The notes under the pieces were generated by a model that saw only the letters and a list, made by a program, of their open reading frames with translations, was not told the DNA's origin and made no database searches. The position numbers were made by a program, and so were the translations under genes. A stretch of DNA of 64,000 bases from Brevibacterium marinum (lineage in GTDB: Bacteria > Actinomycetota > Actinomycetes > Actinomycetales > Brevibacteriaceae), in NCBI RefSeq assembly GCF_011927955.1, contig NZ_JAATJN010000001.1:3038001-3102000 (forward strand), in the 5' to 3' direction. Each line of letters opens with the position of its first letter. The stretch's first letter is position 1. Positions 36,759 through 47,770 of this stretch are shown piece after piece.

Positions 36759-37571
36759 TCAGTGTTCGTCTGAGACTGCGGCGTTGATGTAGACGCAGGA
36801 GAGCAAGGCGAAGATGTAGGCCTGCAGGACGACGATCAGCGTCTCGAGGATGAAGACGAAGAAGCCGCCGGCGAAGGTCACGATCGAGAAGAACTGGAAT
36901 CCGTTCGCCGCGTCGAGCAGGAAGAAGCTCGTCGCGGAGAAGCAGAGCACGAGGAGGAGGTGGCCGACCATCATGTTGGCGAAGAGTCGGATCGCCAGCG
37001 TGAACGGCTGAGTGACGAACTTCGTGATGAATTCGATCGGGATGAGCAGAATGTGCATCGGCCATGGGACGCCGGGCAGGATCAGAGAATCCTTGAGGTA
37101 GCCGCCGAGTCCCTTCTCGGCGATGCCGGCCCAGTGATAGGTGACGTAGACCGTGAGTGTGAGGACGATCGGGAGACCGATGACGCCGGTGCCCGGCATG
37201 TTGAGGAACGGAATGAGCTTCGTGACGTTCCAGAACAGGATGCCGAAGAAGATCGCCACGATCAGCGGCATGAACTTCTTGGCGCGCTTCTTGCCCATGG
37301 TGTCCTCGGCGATGCCGACGGTGACGAACTCCATGGCCAGCTCCATTGCCGACTGGAAGCGGCTGGGAACGAGCTTCATCCGCTTGGCCCACACAGCGAG
37401 CAGAACAACGACTGCCACAGTGGCGAGGACGCGAATGAGCATCACGCGGTTCATCTCAAAGGGAGTGCCTTCGAACAGGAACGCAGCGGGGAAGAACTCC
37501 GCCATGGACGGGGCGTGATAACCACTTTCAGCGGCTTGGATCATTGTGTTCGCGGCGTTGAGTGTTCCCAC
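36759..37571 (-). CDS. atpB: ATP synthase Fo subunit a
   Basis: This 270-aa membrane subunit forms the proton half-channels. The essential Arg is in LAIRLFANMMVGH, and several transmembrane helices are evident. The annotated GTG follows AAAGGAAAC closely; an internal ATG is possible. It is the first core gene of the atp operon after the AtpI-like gene, with a 206-bp gap. Confidence 0.96.
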   Translation of the reverse strand: MGTLNAANTMIQAAESGYHAPSMAEFFPAAFLFEGTPFEMNRVMLIRVLATVAVVVLLAVWAKRMKLVPSRFQSAMELAMEFVTVGIAEDTMGKKRAKKFMPLIVAIFFGILFWNVTKLIPFLNMPGTGVIGLPIVLTLTVYVTYHWAGIAEKGLGGYLKDSLILPGVPWPMHILLIPIEFITKFVTQPFTLAIRLFANMMVGHLLLVLCFSATSFFLLDAANGFQFFSIVTFAGGFFVFILETLIVVLQAYIFALLSCVYINAAVSDEH

Positions 37572-37689
37572 GTTTCCTTTACTCTCCCATGGTCAAAAGC
37601 CTTGATGGCCTGGCCTTATCCACACATCAGGTGTGTGGCTTTAGGTTCAGGAGCGACATGGAGCGACAAATGGCTCCAGCACCGCAACT

Positions 37690-37719
37690 ACTCTACCAAT
37701 CGTAGAGAGCTGCCGACAA
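37690..37719 (-). promoter_or_regulatory. Candidate atp operon promoter
   Basis: TTGTCG and TAGAGT are separated by 18 bp on the minus strand, about 120 bp upstream of atpB in the 206-bp gap. The -10 overlaps a CTCTAC/GTAGAG inverted repeat. A further inverted repeat lies at 37620-37638. Confidence 0.35.
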
Positions 37720-37777
37720 ATTCATCACCTTTGACTGTACATCTTCTGGCAGGGGTTTTCGCACTGACCGGCGACGC

Positions 37778-38224
37778 CTATTTCGCGTCCGGGTCGACGT
37801 AGGGAACTCGCCCTTTGACGACGGTCAGGGCTTCGACGAGCGAGGAGCCGATCACGGCGACGACGATCGTGAAGAAGGCCACGGTTCCGTCCAGCCAGCT
37901 TGCGTCTTTGAGCCGCCAGATCACGATCATGAAGATGAACGCCTTGAACAGGAAACCCATGCCCAAGAATCCGCCGATCGCTGTCAGCCCCATATTGCGG
38001 CCCGCATACATGATCACCAGAGTGATGATGATGAAGATCGCGGCCAATCCCCCGCCGACGGCTCCGCCGTTGAGGCCCGCGGTCCCGGACACCAGGTAGC
38101 CGATGCCCATGCCGAGCACCGCGACCGCAACGACCAGGACGATGCCTCGGACCAGCATGGTCCGCCACACCCGCGTCCACGCGGCCTGGACATACGTTTC
38201 CTTGTGGGCAGACTCATCGGTCAT
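37778..38224 (-). CDS. AtpI-like membrane protein
   Basis: This 148-aa protein has four predicted membrane helices (about residues 24-45, 53-76, 82-105 and 113-135). The position just before atpB and the size fit AtpI-type proteins thought to help c-ring assembly or Mg/Ca supply. The sequence is divergent, so the call rests mainly on context. The ATG at 38224 overlaps the wecA stop by 4 nt. Confidence 0.75.
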   Translation of the reverse strand: MTDESAHKETYVQAAWTRVWRTMLVRGIVLVVAVAVLGMGIGYLVSGTAGLNGGAVGGGLAAIFIIITLVIMYAGRNMGLTAIGGFLGMGFLFKAFIFMIVIWRLKDASWLDGTVAFFTIVVAVIGSSLVEALTVVKGRVPYVDPDAK

Positions 38225-39330
38225 GAGATTTCCTCTCTGGCTTTCTGACGGACCCGCAGGGGGTAGAAGGTGAAGACGAGGGTGACGGCGAACAGTGCAC
38301 CCACGATGCAGACCACGTAGATCCACGGCATCAGCAAGAGCATCACGGACCCGAATGCGATGAGTGCGGTCCAGGTGTAGAGGATGAGCACGGCTCGAAC
38401 GTGAGAATGTCCCAGACTGAGCATTCTGTGATGGAGATGTTTGGCGTCGGCGGAGAACGGCGACTGACCTGCCAGGAGCCGACGGACGACGGCCAGGCCC
38501 AGATCCAGCAGCGGCAGGAACATCACAGCGATCGGCAGGATGATCGGCAGGAAGGTCGCGAAGACGCGCTCTTCGCCGATCAGCGCCGGGTCGACCTGTC
38601 CGGTGACGCGGATCGTCGAGGCTGCGAGCAGCAGTCCGATCAGCATCGATCCGGAATCGCCCATGAAGATGCGAGCGGGATTGAAGTTGTGCGGCAGGAA
38701 GCCGACGCAGGCACCGACGAGTATCGCGGTGATCAGGGACGCGAGGTTGGCATAGGAATCGGGTGAGGCGTCCCGGGCGAGTCCGTAGGAGTAGATGAAG
38801 AAGGCACTGCCGCCGATGGCGACGACACCTGCAGCGAGGCCGTCGAGGCCATCGACGAAGTTCACGGCATTGATCGTGACCAGGACGACCAGAATGGTGA
38901 TGATGATCGACATCCGCGGTGAGCCGATGATGACGCCGCCGAACGGGATCGACAGCAGAGCCACCCCGTTGATCGCCATGAACCCTGCGGCCAGCGCCTG
39001 GCCGGCCAGCTTGGTGATCCAGTGCAGATCCCAGATGTCGTCGATGATGCCCAGCACACACAGCACAGTCGCTGCTCCCGCGATGCCGATGATTGGGGCC
39101 ATGTCGACGAAGATCCGCTGCAGGAACGGGGTCTGGGAGGCGAAGAAGAGGGCGACGATCACGGCACCGAACATCGCGACTCCGCCCAGCCTCGGCGTCG
39201 GCACGGAATGCACGTCCCGCTCACGCAGGGGCGAGAAGATCAGTCCGCGCTCGGCGACCCGCTTGACCATCGGGGTCAGCAGGTAGGCCACGAGGGCCGA
39301 GATGAGGAGGATGAAGAGGTAGGCGCGCAC
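38221..39330 (-). CDS. wecA: Undecaprenyl/decaprenyl-phosphate GlcNAc-1-phosphate transferase (WecA/MraY family)
   Basis: This 369-aa integral membrane enzyme couples GlcNAc-1-phosphate to a polyprenyl phosphate, starting arabinogalactan-like or teichoic polymer linkage units. Conserved motifs are PTPRLGGVAMF, GIIDDIWDLH, NAVNFVDGLDGLA and FNPARIFMGDSGS. About eleven membrane helices are evident. It abuts tsaC directly. Its position before the atp operon is typical of actinobacteria. Confidence 0.93.
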   Translation of the reverse strand: MRAYLFILLISALVAYLLTPMVKRVAERGLIFSPLRERDVHSVPTPRLGGVAMFGAVIVALFFASQTPFLQRIFVDMAPIIGIAGAATVLCVLGIIDDIWDLHWITKLAGQALAAGFMAINGVALLSIPFGGVIIGSPRMSIIITILVVLVTINAVNFVDGLDGLAAGVVAIGGSAFFIYSYGLARDASPDSYANLASLITAILVGACVGFLPHNFNPARIFMGDSGSMLIGLLLAASTIRVTGQVDPALIGEERVFATFLPIILPIAVMFLPLLDLGLAVVRRLLAGQSPFSADAKHLHHRMLSLGHSHVRAVLILYTWTALIAFGSVMLLLMPWIYVVCIVGALFAVTLVFTFYPLRVRQKAREEIS

Positions 39331-39981
39331 TCAGCCGTCCAGGTCGATGATGTCGGGAACGATCTCGCGCAGATCCTCGGTCGAGACGGGGCCCTCGCGC
39401 ACGATCCGCGGAACATCGGCGGTAAGGTCGACGATGGTTGACGAGACACCGGAGCTGCGGACTCCCCCGTCGATGTAGATGTCGACGTCATCACCGAGCA
39501 TCTCCATGGCCGCGTCCGCCGAGGTGGCCGCCGGTTGGCCGGAGACGTTGGCGCTGGAGACGGCCAGTGGCCCCGTCCGCCCCAGCAGAGCCAGAGCGTA
39601 TTCGTCATCGGGCATTCGCACAGCAACGGTCCCGTGCGTGTCGCCGAGGTCCCAGTCGAGCGAGGGCTGAGCGTTGGCGATGATAGTGAGCGGACCGGGC
39701 CAGAACCGCGAGGTCAGCGCCAGAATCGTCTCGTCGACCCCGTCGACGAGGCCGAAGACCGTCTCTGCACGCGGCACGAGGACAGGTGGGGGCATATCGC
39801 GTCCGCGCCCCTTCGCAGCCAGCAGCGCAGACACAGCCGAGGCGCTGAACGCGTCTGCGGCGATCCCGTAGACGGTGTCCGTGGGAATGACGAGCAGGCT
39901 GCCTGCCTCACTGACCCTGGCGCATTCGTCAAGGACCAGATCACGGATGTCGCTCTGGGTGACGTCGAATCGTCTCGACAC
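39331..39981 (-). CDS. tsaC: L-threonylcarbamoyladenylate synthase (Sua5/YwlC/YrdC)
   Basis: This 216-aa enzyme makes threonylcarbamoyl-AMP from Thr, bicarbonate and ATP for t6A37 tRNA modification. VIPTDTVYGIAADAF, the KGRGRDMPPPVLV loop, FWPGPLTII and SSANVSGQPA are diagnostic. It is the YrdC core without the Sua5 C-terminal domain. Confidence 0.94.
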   Translation of the reverse strand: MSRRFDVTQSDIRDLVLDECARVSEAGSLLVIPTDTVYGIAADAFSASAVSALLAAKGRGRDMPPPVLVPRAETVFGLVDGVDETILALTSRFWPGPLTIIANAQPSLDWDLGDTHGTVAVRMPDDEYALALLGRTGPLAVSSANVSGQPAATSADAAMEMLGDDVDIYIDGGVRSSGVSSTIVDLTADVPRIVREGPVSTEDLREIVPDIIDLDG

Positions 39982-40035
39982 ACATTCTCCGTTTCGAATC
40001 GTGATGGTCGGTGGCCGGAACCGAGCGGTCCGTGG

Positions 40036-40974
40036 TCACGGGTTGACCCGGCCCACACGGTGAGCCACCGTGTAGCGGTCGCGTCCAGTGTAGTCCGGGA
40101 AGGTGGCGGCCTGTCTGAGACTGGCCGTCGACGTGATGAGTTCGCGGACGGTCTGTCCCTGCTCTTCCGAGTGCTCCATGATGAAGAATCCGCCGGGGCG
40201 CAGCAGCTTCTCGGCCTGGACGATGATGAGTCCGGGAATCTCCAGACCTGTCGAACCGCCGTAGAGAGCAGCGACCGGATCGTGATCACGGACCTCCGGG
40301 TCGTGGGGAACAGCGGTATCGGGCACGTAGGGAGGGTTGCTCGCGACGACATCCGCACTGCCGCGAAGGTGCGGGTTCTCGTCGACGAACGTCGTTGCAT
40401 CGCCGGGAACCAGTTCGACGGTGGAGCCACCGAGGTCGAGTCTGCGCAGGTTCTTCTGTGACCAGGCGAGGGCCTCGAGCTCCCGCTCGACGCCGATGAT
40501 GCGCAGCTGAGGATGCTCGGCGGCCAGTGACAGGGCGATGGCCCCGGAACCCGAACACAGGTCGATGACGAAGGGCGTGGTCGTGTTCTGCTGTCTGTCC
40601 AGCTCTTCGAGGACCTCGGTCACGAGGAGTTCGGTCTCCGGGCGAGGCACGAACACTCCGGGCCCCACCTGCAGTTCGATGTGGCGGAAGGCAGCCGAGC
40701 CGATGAGGTGCTGCAGTGGAATGCGCTGTCGCCGCTGTTCGACGAGCTGCGCGAATTCCTGCGTGACTTCAACCGGAACGGCCTCGCCGAGGAGTCGCCT
40801 GCGGGCCAGCTCGGAGGGATCGATGCCCCAGGCGTGGGCGAGCAGCGCCGTCGAGTCGGGAGCTGGACCGGGCACGTCGGCGTCGGCGAGCAGCCGGTCT
40901 GCCCCGCGCAGGACGGTCGACACGTCTCCCCCGCTTACGGGCGCCTGCGGATTCAGATCAGTCTCCCAGCGCAT
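40036..40974 (-). CDS. prmC: Release factor glutamine methyltransferase PrmC
   Basis: This 312-aa SAM-dependent methylase of the GGQ glutamine in release factors carries the SAM motif [16 protein letters not shown] and the catalytic NPPYVPD. Its N-terminal helical release-factor-binding domain is present. The ATG at 40974 overlaps prfA by 17 bp; a GTG at 40923 with GGGGGA upstream is an alternative start. Enzyme and substrate are encoded together. Confidence 0.95.
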   Translation of the reverse strand: MRWETDLNPQAPVSGGDVSTVLRGADRLLADADVPGPAPDSTALLAHAWGIDPSELARRRLLGEAVPVEVTQEFAQLVEQRRQRIPLQHLIGSAAFRHIELQVGPGVFVPRPETELLVTEVLEELDRQQNTTTPFVIDLCSGSGAIALSLAAEHPQLRIIGVERELEALAWSQKNLRRLDLGGSTVELVPGDATTFVDENPHLRGSADVVASNPPYVPDTAVPHDPEVRDHDPVAALYGGSTGLEIPGLIIVQAEKLLRPGGFFIMEHSEEQGQTVRELITSTASLRQAATFPDYTGRDRYTVAHRVGRVNP

Positions 40975-42037
40975 CGAGCCGGGCCGCTTTGTCTGCGTCG
41001 CGGCAGGAGCCGATCACGGCGTCGAGGTCTCCGGCCAGGACATGGTCCAGGTTGTAGGCCTTGTAGCCCGTCCGATGGTCGGTGATCCGGTTCTCCGGGA
41101 AGTTGTAGGTCCGGATCCGCTCGGAGCGGTCGACCGTGCGCACCTGCGAGCGACGGATGTCCGCGGCCTCTGCCGCGGCTTCCTCTGCCTGCTTGGCAAG
41201 GATTCGTGCACGCAGCATGCGCATGGCCGCTTCCTTGTTCTGCAGCTGTGACTTCTCGTTCTGGCAGCTCGCAGTGATGCCCGTGGGCACATGAGTGATG
41301 CGCACGGCGGAGTCCGTCGTGTTCACGGACTGCCCTCCCGGGCCCGAGGACCGATAGACGTCGATGCGCAGGTCGTTGTCCTCAAGGGCGACCTCCTCGG
41401 GTTCGTCCACTTCGGGGAACACGAGAACTCCGGCGGCCGAGGTGTGGATGCGTCCTTGGGATTCGGTCACGGGAACACGTTGGACTCGGTGCACGCCGCC
41501 CTCGAACTTCACCCACCCATAGGCACCGGTGTCTTTGGCCTTGACGGCTATGGTCACGTCCTTGTACCCCCCGAGGTCGGAGTGCGTGGCATCGAGGATC
41601 TGCGAGGACCACCCGTGCGAGTCGATCCACCGCTGGTACATGCGCAGAAGGTCTCCTGCGAACAGCGCGGATTCGTCCCCACCCTCACCGGCTTTGATCT
41701 CGATGATCGCGTCACGGGCATCGTCGGGATCGCTGGGCACCAAGAGATCTTTGAGTTCGGCTTCGACCTGCGAAGCCTCCTCATTCAGGCGTGCGGCCTC
41801 GGCCGCGAAATCAGCGTCGTCGGCCGCGAGATCTTCGGCGGCGGCGGCGTCGTCTTCGAGTTCGGAGAAACGCCGGGCGGTGACCGCCACCTTTTCGAGC
41901 TCCGCGTATCGCCTGGTCAGCTTCTTGGCCCGGCCAGCATCAGCGTGCACGGCGGGATCGGAGAGCTCCGCCTCCAGTCGTGCGTGTTCATCGAGCAGTG
42001 CGCTGACGCTGGCCTTCAGGGTGTCATCGTCGGCCAT
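40958..42037 (-). CDS. prfA: Peptide chain release factor 1
   Basis: This 359-aa factor terminates at UAA and UAG. The peptidyl-hydrolysis motif is in [17 protein letters not shown], and the tripeptide region [12 protein letters not shown] has the P-x-T form of RF1 instead of SPF. It starts 1 bp after the rho stop, so the two are tightly linked. Confidence 0.97.
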   Translation of the reverse strand: MADDDTLKASVSALLDEHARLEAELSDPAVHADAGRAKKLTRRYAELEKVAVTARRFSELEDDAAAAEDLAADDADFAAEAARLNEEASQVEAELKDLLVPSDPDDARDAIIEIKAGEGGDESALFAGDLLRMYQRWIDSHGWSSQILDATHSDLGGYKDVTIAVKAKDTGAYGWVKFEGGVHRVQRVPVTESQGRIHTSAAGVLVFPEVDEPEEVALEDNDLRIDVYRSSGPGGQSVNTTDSAVRITHVPTGITASCQNEKSQLQNKEAAMRMLRARILAKQAEEAAAEAADIRRSQVRTVDRSERIRTYNFPENRITDHRTGYKAYNLDHVLAGDLDAVIGSCRDADKAARLDALGD

Positions 42038-42038
42038 C

Positions 42039-44210
42039 TCAGTTGGCGTCGGTGGAAGACTTCTGCAGTGGAGTCGTCTTCTGCACCTGCATGAGGAACT
42101 CGACGTTGGAACCGGTTTCCTTCAGCTTCGACATGAGCAGCTCGACGGCCTGCTGCTGTTCGAGTCCGGCCAGCAGACGGCGCAGCTGCCACATCACCTT
42201 GGTCTCCTCGGACGTCATCAGCATCTCCTCTCGGCGGGTGCTCGACGCGTTGACGTCGACGGCCGGGAAGATCCGCTTGTCGGCGAGCTGACGCGAGAGG
42301 CGCAGCTCCATGTTGCCGGTGCCCTTGAACTCCTCGAAGATGACCTCGTCCATCTTCGAGCCGGTTTCGACGAGTGCCGTGGCCAGGATGGTCAGCGACC
42401 CGCCGTCTTCGATGTTGCGGGCCGCACCGAAGAAGCGCTTCGGCGGATAGAGTGCGTTCGCGTCGACACCGCCGGAGAGGATCCGGCCCGATGCGGGCTG
42501 AGCGATGTTGTAGGCGCGGCCGAGACGCGTGATGTTGTCGAGGAGGACGACGACGTCGGAGCCCATCTCCACGAGACGCTTGGCGCGTTCGATGGCGAGT
42601 TCGGCGATCGTCGTGTGGTCATCGGCGGGACGGTCGAAGGTCGAAGCGATGACTTCGCCCTTGACCGCGCGCTGCATATCCGTGACTTCCTCGGGGCGCT
42701 CATCGACGAGGACGACCATCAGGTGGACTTCCGGATTGTTCTCGGTGATCGCATTGGCGACCTGCTGCATGATCATCGTCTTTCCCGCCTTCGGAGGAGC
42801 CACGATGAGACCGCGCTGGCCCTTTCCGATGGGCGTGACGAGATCGATGAGTCGCGTCGAATGAAGCTTCGAGGTCGTCTCGAGACGCAGCCGCTCCTGT
42901 GGGTAGAGCGGTGTCAGCTTGGAGAATTCGACACGGCTGCGGGCATCATCGACGGTCAGGCCGTTGACGGAGTCGAGGCGCACCAGCGCATCGAACTTCT
43001 CACGCTTGCCGTTGCGTTCGTTCTCTCGCGGCTGGCGGATGGCGCCGGCGACGGCGTCGCCCTTGCGCAGCTTGTTCTTGCGCACCATGGAGGCCGAGAC
43101 GTAGACGTCGTTGGGCCCGGACAGGTAGCCGGAAGTGCGCAGGAAGGCGTAGTTGTCGTGGACGTCGAGGATGCCCCCGACGGGAATGAGCACGTCGTCA
43201 TTGCGGATCTCGGGCTCGTCGTTGCCGCGTCCGCGACGCTTACGGTCACGGCCCCGTCCGCGACGGTTGCCGCGATCGTCATCATCGTTGTGGTTGCGAC
43301 CGCGACGGTTGTTGTCGTCGTTCTGGCGACCCCGACGATCGTTGTTGCGATCGTTGTTGCGGTCGTTCCGGTCGTTGCCGCGGTCGTTGTTCCGGTCGTT
43401 CCGGTCATTGCCGCGATCGTTGTTGCGGTCGTTCCGGTCGTTGCCGCGGTCGTTGTTGCGGTCGCTGCCACGATCGTTGCGGTCGTTGCCGCGGTCGTTG
43501 TTCCGGTCGCTGCCACGGTCGTTGTCGTCGCCGTGGCGGTTGCGCCGGTCATCCGCGCGGTCGTCGTTCCGGTCGCCGCCACGGTCGTTGCGATCGCTTC
43601 CGCGATCATTGCGGTCGTTGTCGTCGCTATGGCGATTGCGATCGTTGCTGCGACCGTTGTCCCGGTCATTGCGGTCCGCACCGTCGGCGGAGTCATCCGA
43701 GCTGCGCCCGTTGTCCTCATGCTGCGCATCCGAACCGCCCGAACGCGAACGACTGCGACGCGAACGCTGCTTGTCGGGATCACCTGAGGTCTGGCTCGAG
43801 CTCTCGTCCGCGGCCGCAGCGGTGTTTGCGCCCGAAGCCTCGGGGGCAGAGGTCTCTGCAGAAGCCGACTCCGGCGACGACGCTGCGGTTTCGACGGCCT
43901 GTGAATCGCTCGATTCGTCCTTGGCCGCCGGGGCGGCACTGCGACGTGAGGACCGACGCTTGGGCTCGTCCTTCGTCTCCTTCTCGGAAGACTTGGGAGC
44001 GGCCGGTGCGGACTTGGCAGCAGCCTGAGGCTGGCCCGAGTCGCTCTGTGATCCATTGTGGTTGTTGATGGCGTCGATCAATTCGCCTTTGCGAAGTCGA
44101 CGGTACCCTTTGATCCCGAGTCCCGCTGCCATTTCCTGCAGCTGGGGCAGACGCAAAGCTGTCAGACTGCCGGTGCGCGGCGTGGAATCTTGAGTAGTGG
44201 TTTCAGACAC
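42039..44210 (-). CDS. rho: Transcription termination factor Rho with long Asn/Asp/Arg-rich insertion
   Basis: This 723-aa hexameric RNA helicase has an N-terminal Rho-N domain ([21 protein letters not shown], residues 19-50). A Ser/Ala/Glu linker is followed by an about 155-residue region built of Asn, Asp, Arg and Gly (about 177-330), the OB-fold RNA-binding domain (338-420), then the motor with [13 protein letters not shown] and [14 protein letters not shown]. Actinobacterial Rho proteins commonly have a basic insertion here, which increases RNA affinity and bicyclomycin tolerance in some. GTG start with AAGGA upstream. Confidence 0.96.
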   Translation of the reverse strand: MSETTTQDSTPRTGSLTALRLPQLQEMAAGLGIKGYRRLRKGELIDAINNHNGSQSDSGQPQAAAKSAPAAPKSSEKETKDEPKRRSSRRSAAPAAKDESSDSQAVETAASSPESASAETSAPEASGANTAAAADESSSQTSGDPDKQRSRRSRSRSGGSDAQHEDNGRSSDDSADGADRNDRDNGRSNDRNRHSDDNDRNDRGSDRNDRGGDRNDDRADDRRNRHGDDNDRGSDRNNDRGNDRNDRGSDRNNDRGNDRNDRNNDRGNDRNDRNNDRGNDRNDRNNDRNNDRRGRQNDDNNRRGRNHNDDDDRGNRRGRGRDRKRRGRGNDEPEIRNDDVLIPVGGILDVHDNYAFLRTSGYLSGPNDVYVSASMVRKNKLRKGDAVAGAIRQPRENERNGKREKFDALVRLDSVNGLTVDDARSRVEFSKLTPLYPQERLRLETTSKLHSTRLIDLVTPIGKGQRGLIVAPPKAGKTMIMQQVANAITENNPEVHLMVVLVDERPEEVTDMQRAVKGEVIASTFDRPADDHTTIAELAIERAKRLVEMGSDVVVLLDNITRLGRAYNIAQPASGRILSGGVDANALYPPKRFFGAARNIEDGGSLTILATALVETGSKMDEVIFEEFKGTGNMELRLSRQLADKRIFPAVDVNASSTRREEMLMTSEETKVMWQLRRLLAGLEQQQAVELLMSKLKETGSNVEFLMQVQKTTPLQKSSTDAN
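43359..43502 (-). repeat. 33-bp tandem repeats in rho
   Basis: Four copies of a 33-bp unit encode [11 protein letters not shown] (rho residues 237-247, 252-262, 263-273 and 274-284), with degenerate copies on either side across 43221-43682. It is a likely site of copy-number change. Confidence 0.85.
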
Positions 44211-44346
44211 GAAGGTCCTTCTCCCTCTTTCGGCCGTGCGGCAAGAGCCGTTTACTCACGGCGACGGAAACACCGTTGACGGTGCATTGTGAAAGATAAC
44301 CTGCCTAAGAATGAGCAGGAGACGTTCCAGAATGTGTGAAGTTGAC

Positions 44347-44379
44347 AGCGGGTTCGCGATACGTATCGCACACCCCGCT
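44347..44379. promoter_or_regulatory. Palindrome between thrB and rho
   Basis: A 14-bp perfect palindrome GCGATACGTATCGC (44356-44369) is nested in a longer imperfect stem (AGCGGG with CCCGCT). It lies 30 bp past the thrB stop and about 140 bp before the rho start. It may be the thrB terminator, although no U-tract follows, or an operator in the rho leader. The rest of the 198-bp gap shows no confident promoter. Confidence 0.5.
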
Positions 44380-44408
44380 CACTGACGGAACACCCTCAGT
44401 TTACGTGC

Positions 44409-45344
44409 TCAACGCCGATCATGCGAATCCGAGGCTGATTTCTTTTCCGATACCCGATATCCTCCGAGATCAATCGAGGTGCGGATCGTTGTGACCGCGT
44501 CGGGGACCAAAGACGGTGGGACCGAGCCCTCGAGCACGAGGACGCTCGGTCCGGCCCCCGAGATCACAGCCGGCAGACCGTTGGTCCGCAGTGCGTCGAC
44601 CAGTGCCATCGAGTCGGGATACGCGTCTTGTCGGTACTCCTGATGCAGGCGATCCGCGGTCGCCTCGAGCAGGACGGAGCCGTCGGTGACGAAACCGTGG
44701 ACGAGCAGCGCGGCCCGAGCGGAGTTCTCCGCCGCGACCTCGTGCTCGATCGCTGCGGGGATCACGCTGCGGGCGATGTCCGTGTCCAGACGCACATCGG
44801 GCACCAGTACCGTGACCTCGCCGACGGTCTGAGCCGGAATCTGCCACGAACGGGCCGGATTCCCAAGTGCGATCGTCAGTCCTCCGTACACCGCCGGTGC
44901 CGCATTGTCGGGGTGCCCTTCGAGTTCGGAGGCGAGCTCGAGAACTCTCTGACGGCTCAGACGTCGGCTGCCGGCTGACGCGCCGACCTCCCCTGCGAGT
45001 GCAATCGCACCCACGATCGCGGCCGCGGAGGAGCCGAGTCCGCGCGAATGCGGTATCCGATTCACGCATTCCAGGCTCATCCTGCCGACCACGTCCCCGG
45101 CAATATGCGGGTACTCGGCGCCGAGCACATCGCCGATCACGCGCATGATGAGATGCGAACGGTCGGTCGGCAGGGTCTCCGCGCTCTCCCCCGTCACACT
45201 GACGCAGCTGCCGGCATCGACGGGGTCGTCGTGGATCGTCAGAATCAGAGAATCACAGATTCCCAACGCCAGGCCGAACGCGTCGTATCCGGGGCCCAGA
45301 TTCGCCGAGGTGGCCGGAACCTGGATCTCGATCCGCACACTCAC
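44409..45344 (-). CDS. thrB: Homoserine kinase
   Basis: This 311-aa GHMP kinase phosphorylates homoserine on the way to threonine. The ATP loop [17 protein letters not shown] and the N-terminal [19 protein letters not shown] are diagnostic. It overlaps thrC by 4 nt. Confidence 0.96.
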   Translation of the reverse strand: MSVRIEIQVPATSANLGPGYDAFGLALGICDSLILTIHDDPVDAGSCVSVTGESAETLPTDRSHLIMRVIGDVLGAEYPHIAGDVVGRMSLECVNRIPHSRGLGSSAAAIVGAIALAGEVGASAGSRRLSRQRVLELASELEGHPDNAAPAVYGGLTIALGNPARSWQIPAQTVGEVTVLVPDVRLDTDIARSVIPAAIEHEVAAENSARAALLVHGFVTDGSVLLEATADRLHQEYRQDAYPDSMALVDALRTNGLPAVISGAGPSVLVLEGSVPPSLVPDAVTTIRTSIDLGGYRVSEKKSASDSHDRR

Positions 45345-46435
45345 CTGTCTTCGAGTCCGAGTGCGCGGGCAGCGCTGACGGCGTCGACGGAGACCCGCTT
45401 CGGCTCGATCTCGGAGCCGTCCGCTGTGTGCAGCGCCCAGCCGGGATCTTTGAGTCCGTGTCCGGTCACGGTGACCGCGATCGTCGCCCCCGCCGGAACC
45501 TTGCCGGCCTCCGCCATCTTCAGCAGACCCGCCACCGAGGAGGCCGATCCGGGTTCGACGAAGATCCCCTCGTCGCGGGACAGGATCTTGTGGGCTCGCA
45601 GGATCTCCTCATCGCTGACCGAGTCGATGACTCCACCTGAGGCATCACGGGCCTCGATGGCCAGCTGCCAGCTGGCCGGGTTGCCGATCCGGATCGCCGT
45701 CGCGATCGTATCGGGTTCGTCGACGGGGTGTCCGAGCACGATCGGGGCCGATCCCGCGGCCTGGAAACCCCACATCTGCGGCAGTCGGGTCGAGACGCCG
45801 GTCTCACGGTACTGACGGTAGCCCTTCCAGTACGCGGTGATGTTGCCGGCATTGCCGACGGGCAGCACATGGATGTCGGGGGCGTCGCCGAGGACGTCGA
45901 CGACCTCGAAGGACGCTGTCTTCTGTCCCTCGATCCGATCAGGGTTGACCGAGTTGACGAGATGGACGGGATAGGATTCGGACAGCTTCCGGCACAGGGT
46001 CAGGCAGTCATCGAAGTTGCCGTCGACCTCGAGCAGCGTGGCCCCGTGGGCGATGGCCTGGCTCATCTTGCCCGGGGCGATCTTGCCCGAGGGCACGAGC
46101 ACGGCACAGGTCAGTCCGGCCTTGGTCGCATACGCCGCCGCCGAGGCCGATGTATTGCCGGTGGAAGCGCAGATGACGGCCTTCGCGCCGTGGGCTGCGG
46201 CCTTCGTGATGGCCATCGTCATGCCCCGGTCCTTGAAGGACGCGGTCGGATTGAGCCCTTCGTATTTGACCCACACCTCGGCGCCGGTGAGCTCACTGAG
46301 CGTGTCCGCGTGGATGAGCGGGGTTCCGCCCTCACCCAGGCTCACGGCCGGTATGGACTCGGAGACGTCGAGGAGGCTGCGATACTCCTCGACGACGCCG
46401 CGCCACTGCTGCTTGGGAAATTCGCTCATTCTCAC
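45341..46435 (-). CDS. thrC: Threonine synthase
   Basis: This 364-aa PLP enzyme converts O-phosphohomoserine to threonine. The PLP lysine is in [14 protein letters not shown], and the [13 protein letters not shown] loop reads [13 protein letters not shown]. It overlaps hom and thrB by 4 nt each. Confidence 0.96.
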   Translation of the reverse strand: MRMSEFPKQQWRGVVEEYRSLLDVSESIPAVSLGEGGTPLIHADTLSELTGAEVWVKYEGLNPTASFKDRGMTMAITKAAAHGAKAVICASTGNTSASAAAYATKAGLTCAVLVPSGKIAPGKMSQAIAHGATLLEVDGNFDDCLTLCRKLSESYPVHLVNSVNPDRIEGQKTASFEVVDVLGDAPDIHVLPVGNAGNITAYWKGYRQYRETGVSTRLPQMWGFQAAGSAPIVLGHPVDEPDTIATAIRIGNPASWQLAIEARDASGGVIDSVSDEEILRAHKILSRDEGIFVEPGSASSVAGLLKMAEAGKVPAGATIAVTVTGHGLKDPGWALHTADGSEIEPKRVSVDAVSAARALGLEDR

Positions 46436-47739
46436 TGTCCTTCTACACGGATCACGGATTTGACGGCACGGACCACCGCGAGCTCCTCGAGGCGGTCGAC
46501 CGTGCCCCGCAGTATCGCGTCGGTGTTCGAATGGGTGGCGAGCACGAGCTTTGCGTGCTGAGTGCCGTCGTCGTCGACCTCGCCCACGGTCTGGCGCATG
46601 AGTTCGATCGATGCGCCCTCGTCGGCGAAGACCTCGGAGACGGCGGCCAGGACGCCGGGACGATCGACGACGTCGAGCGTGATGTGGTATCGGGTGGTGA
46701 TGGCCGAGATCGGCAGGATCGTCGAATCCTCGTGGAACGGACGCTCGTACTGACCACGGCCGCCCAGCACCTTGCGACGGGCCACGGAGACCACATCGCC
46801 GAGGACGGCCGACGCCGTCGGTTCGCCGCCGGCACCCTGCCCGTAGAACATGAGCGAGCCTGCGGCCTCGGCCTCGATGAAGACAGCATTGAAGGCGCCG
46901 CGCACGGTCGCGAGGGGGTGGCTGCGCCCCAGCAGGGCCGGATAGACGCGAGCGGAGAGTCCCGGCCCTGCAGGTGAATGGCCGACCCGTTCGCAGACGG
47001 CGAGGAGTTTGATGACGAACCCCTGGTCTCTGGCCGTGGCCACCATGTCGGGGGTGATGTGCTCGATGCCTTCGACATGGACCTCGTCGATCGAGACCGG
47101 AGCGTGGAAGGCCAGGGACGAGAGGATGGCGGCCTTGGCCGCGGCGTCGTGGCCGCCGATGTCAGCGGTCGGATCCGCCTCGGCGAAGCCCAGCTGCTGG
47201 GCCGTCGTCAGTGCATCGTCGAAGTCCCAGCCTTCGGAGTCCATCTGGTCGAGGATGTAGTTCGTCGTGCCGTTGACGATGCCCATGATGCGATCGATCC
47301 GGTCCCCGGCGAGAGAATCGCCGACGGGACGGATGATCGGGATCGCCCCGGCCACGGCCGCCTCGTGTTCGAGTCGGACGCCGGCGGTGTCAGCGGCGGA
47401 CGTGAGCTCACCGTAGTTGGCGGCCAGCAGCGCCTTGTTCGCGGTGACCACGGACGAACCGTGGTCGAGGGCCGTGCGGATGAGTGATTTGGCGGGCTCG
47501 ATGCCACCCATCAGCTCGATGACGATATCGGCGTCGCCGATGGCCGAATCCGCATCGGTCGTCAGCAGGTTCGGGTCGATCCCGGGGCGCTGCTTCGAAG
47601 CGTCTCGGACGACGATCGCGCTGAGCCGAAGGGGTGCTCCGATCCGTTCGGCCAGGGCCTCGCTCCGGTTCTGGATGCGTGCGGCGACTTCGGTGCCGAC
47701 GACTCCACAACCGAGCATGGCGACTTTCAGGGCCTGCAT
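46432..47739 (-). CDS. hom: Homoserine dehydrogenase
   Basis: This 435-aa NAD(P)-dependent enzyme of the aspartate pathway has the Rossmann motif [12 protein letters not shown] and the catalytic region [16 protein letters not shown]-terminal ACT domain ([25 protein letters not shown]) predicts allosteric control by threonine. It lies 31 bp after lysA. Confidence 0.96.
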   Translation of the reverse strand: MQALKVAMLGCGVVGTEVAARIQNRSEALAERIGAPLRLSAIVVRDASKQRPGIDPNLLTTDADSAIGDADIVIELMGGIEPAKSLIRTALDHGSSVVTANKALLAANYGELTSAADTAGVRLEHEAAVAGAIPIIRPVGDSLAGDRIDRIMGIVNGTTNYILDQMDSEGWDFDDALTTAQQLGFAEADPTADIGGHDAAAKAAILSSLAFHAPVSIDEVHVEGIEHITPDMVATARDQGFVIKLLAVCERVGHSPAGPGLSARVYPALLGRSHPLATVRGAFNAVFIEAEAAGSLMFYGQGAGGEPTASAVLGDVVSVARRKVLGGRGQYERPFHEDSTILPISAITTRYHITLDVVDRPGVLAAVSEVFADEGASIELMRQTVGEVDDDGTQHAKLVLATHSNTDAILRGTVDRLEELAVVRAVKSVIRVEGQ

Positions 47740-47770
47740 ATGTTCACCTTTTCACTGTCTTCGATGGCAC

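Noticed and set aside
43221-43682. Repeat array considered as CRISPR
   Set aside because: The repeats are contiguous, in frame and encode the Asn/Asp/Arg domain of Rho. There are no unique spacers and no cas genes.
41529-43787. Long plus-strand open frame (752 codons) across prfA and rho
   Set aside because: It is the antisense of rho and prfA. The Val/Ala-rich product is a by-product of the repeat and high GC, whereas the minus-strand frames match Rho and RF1 throughout.
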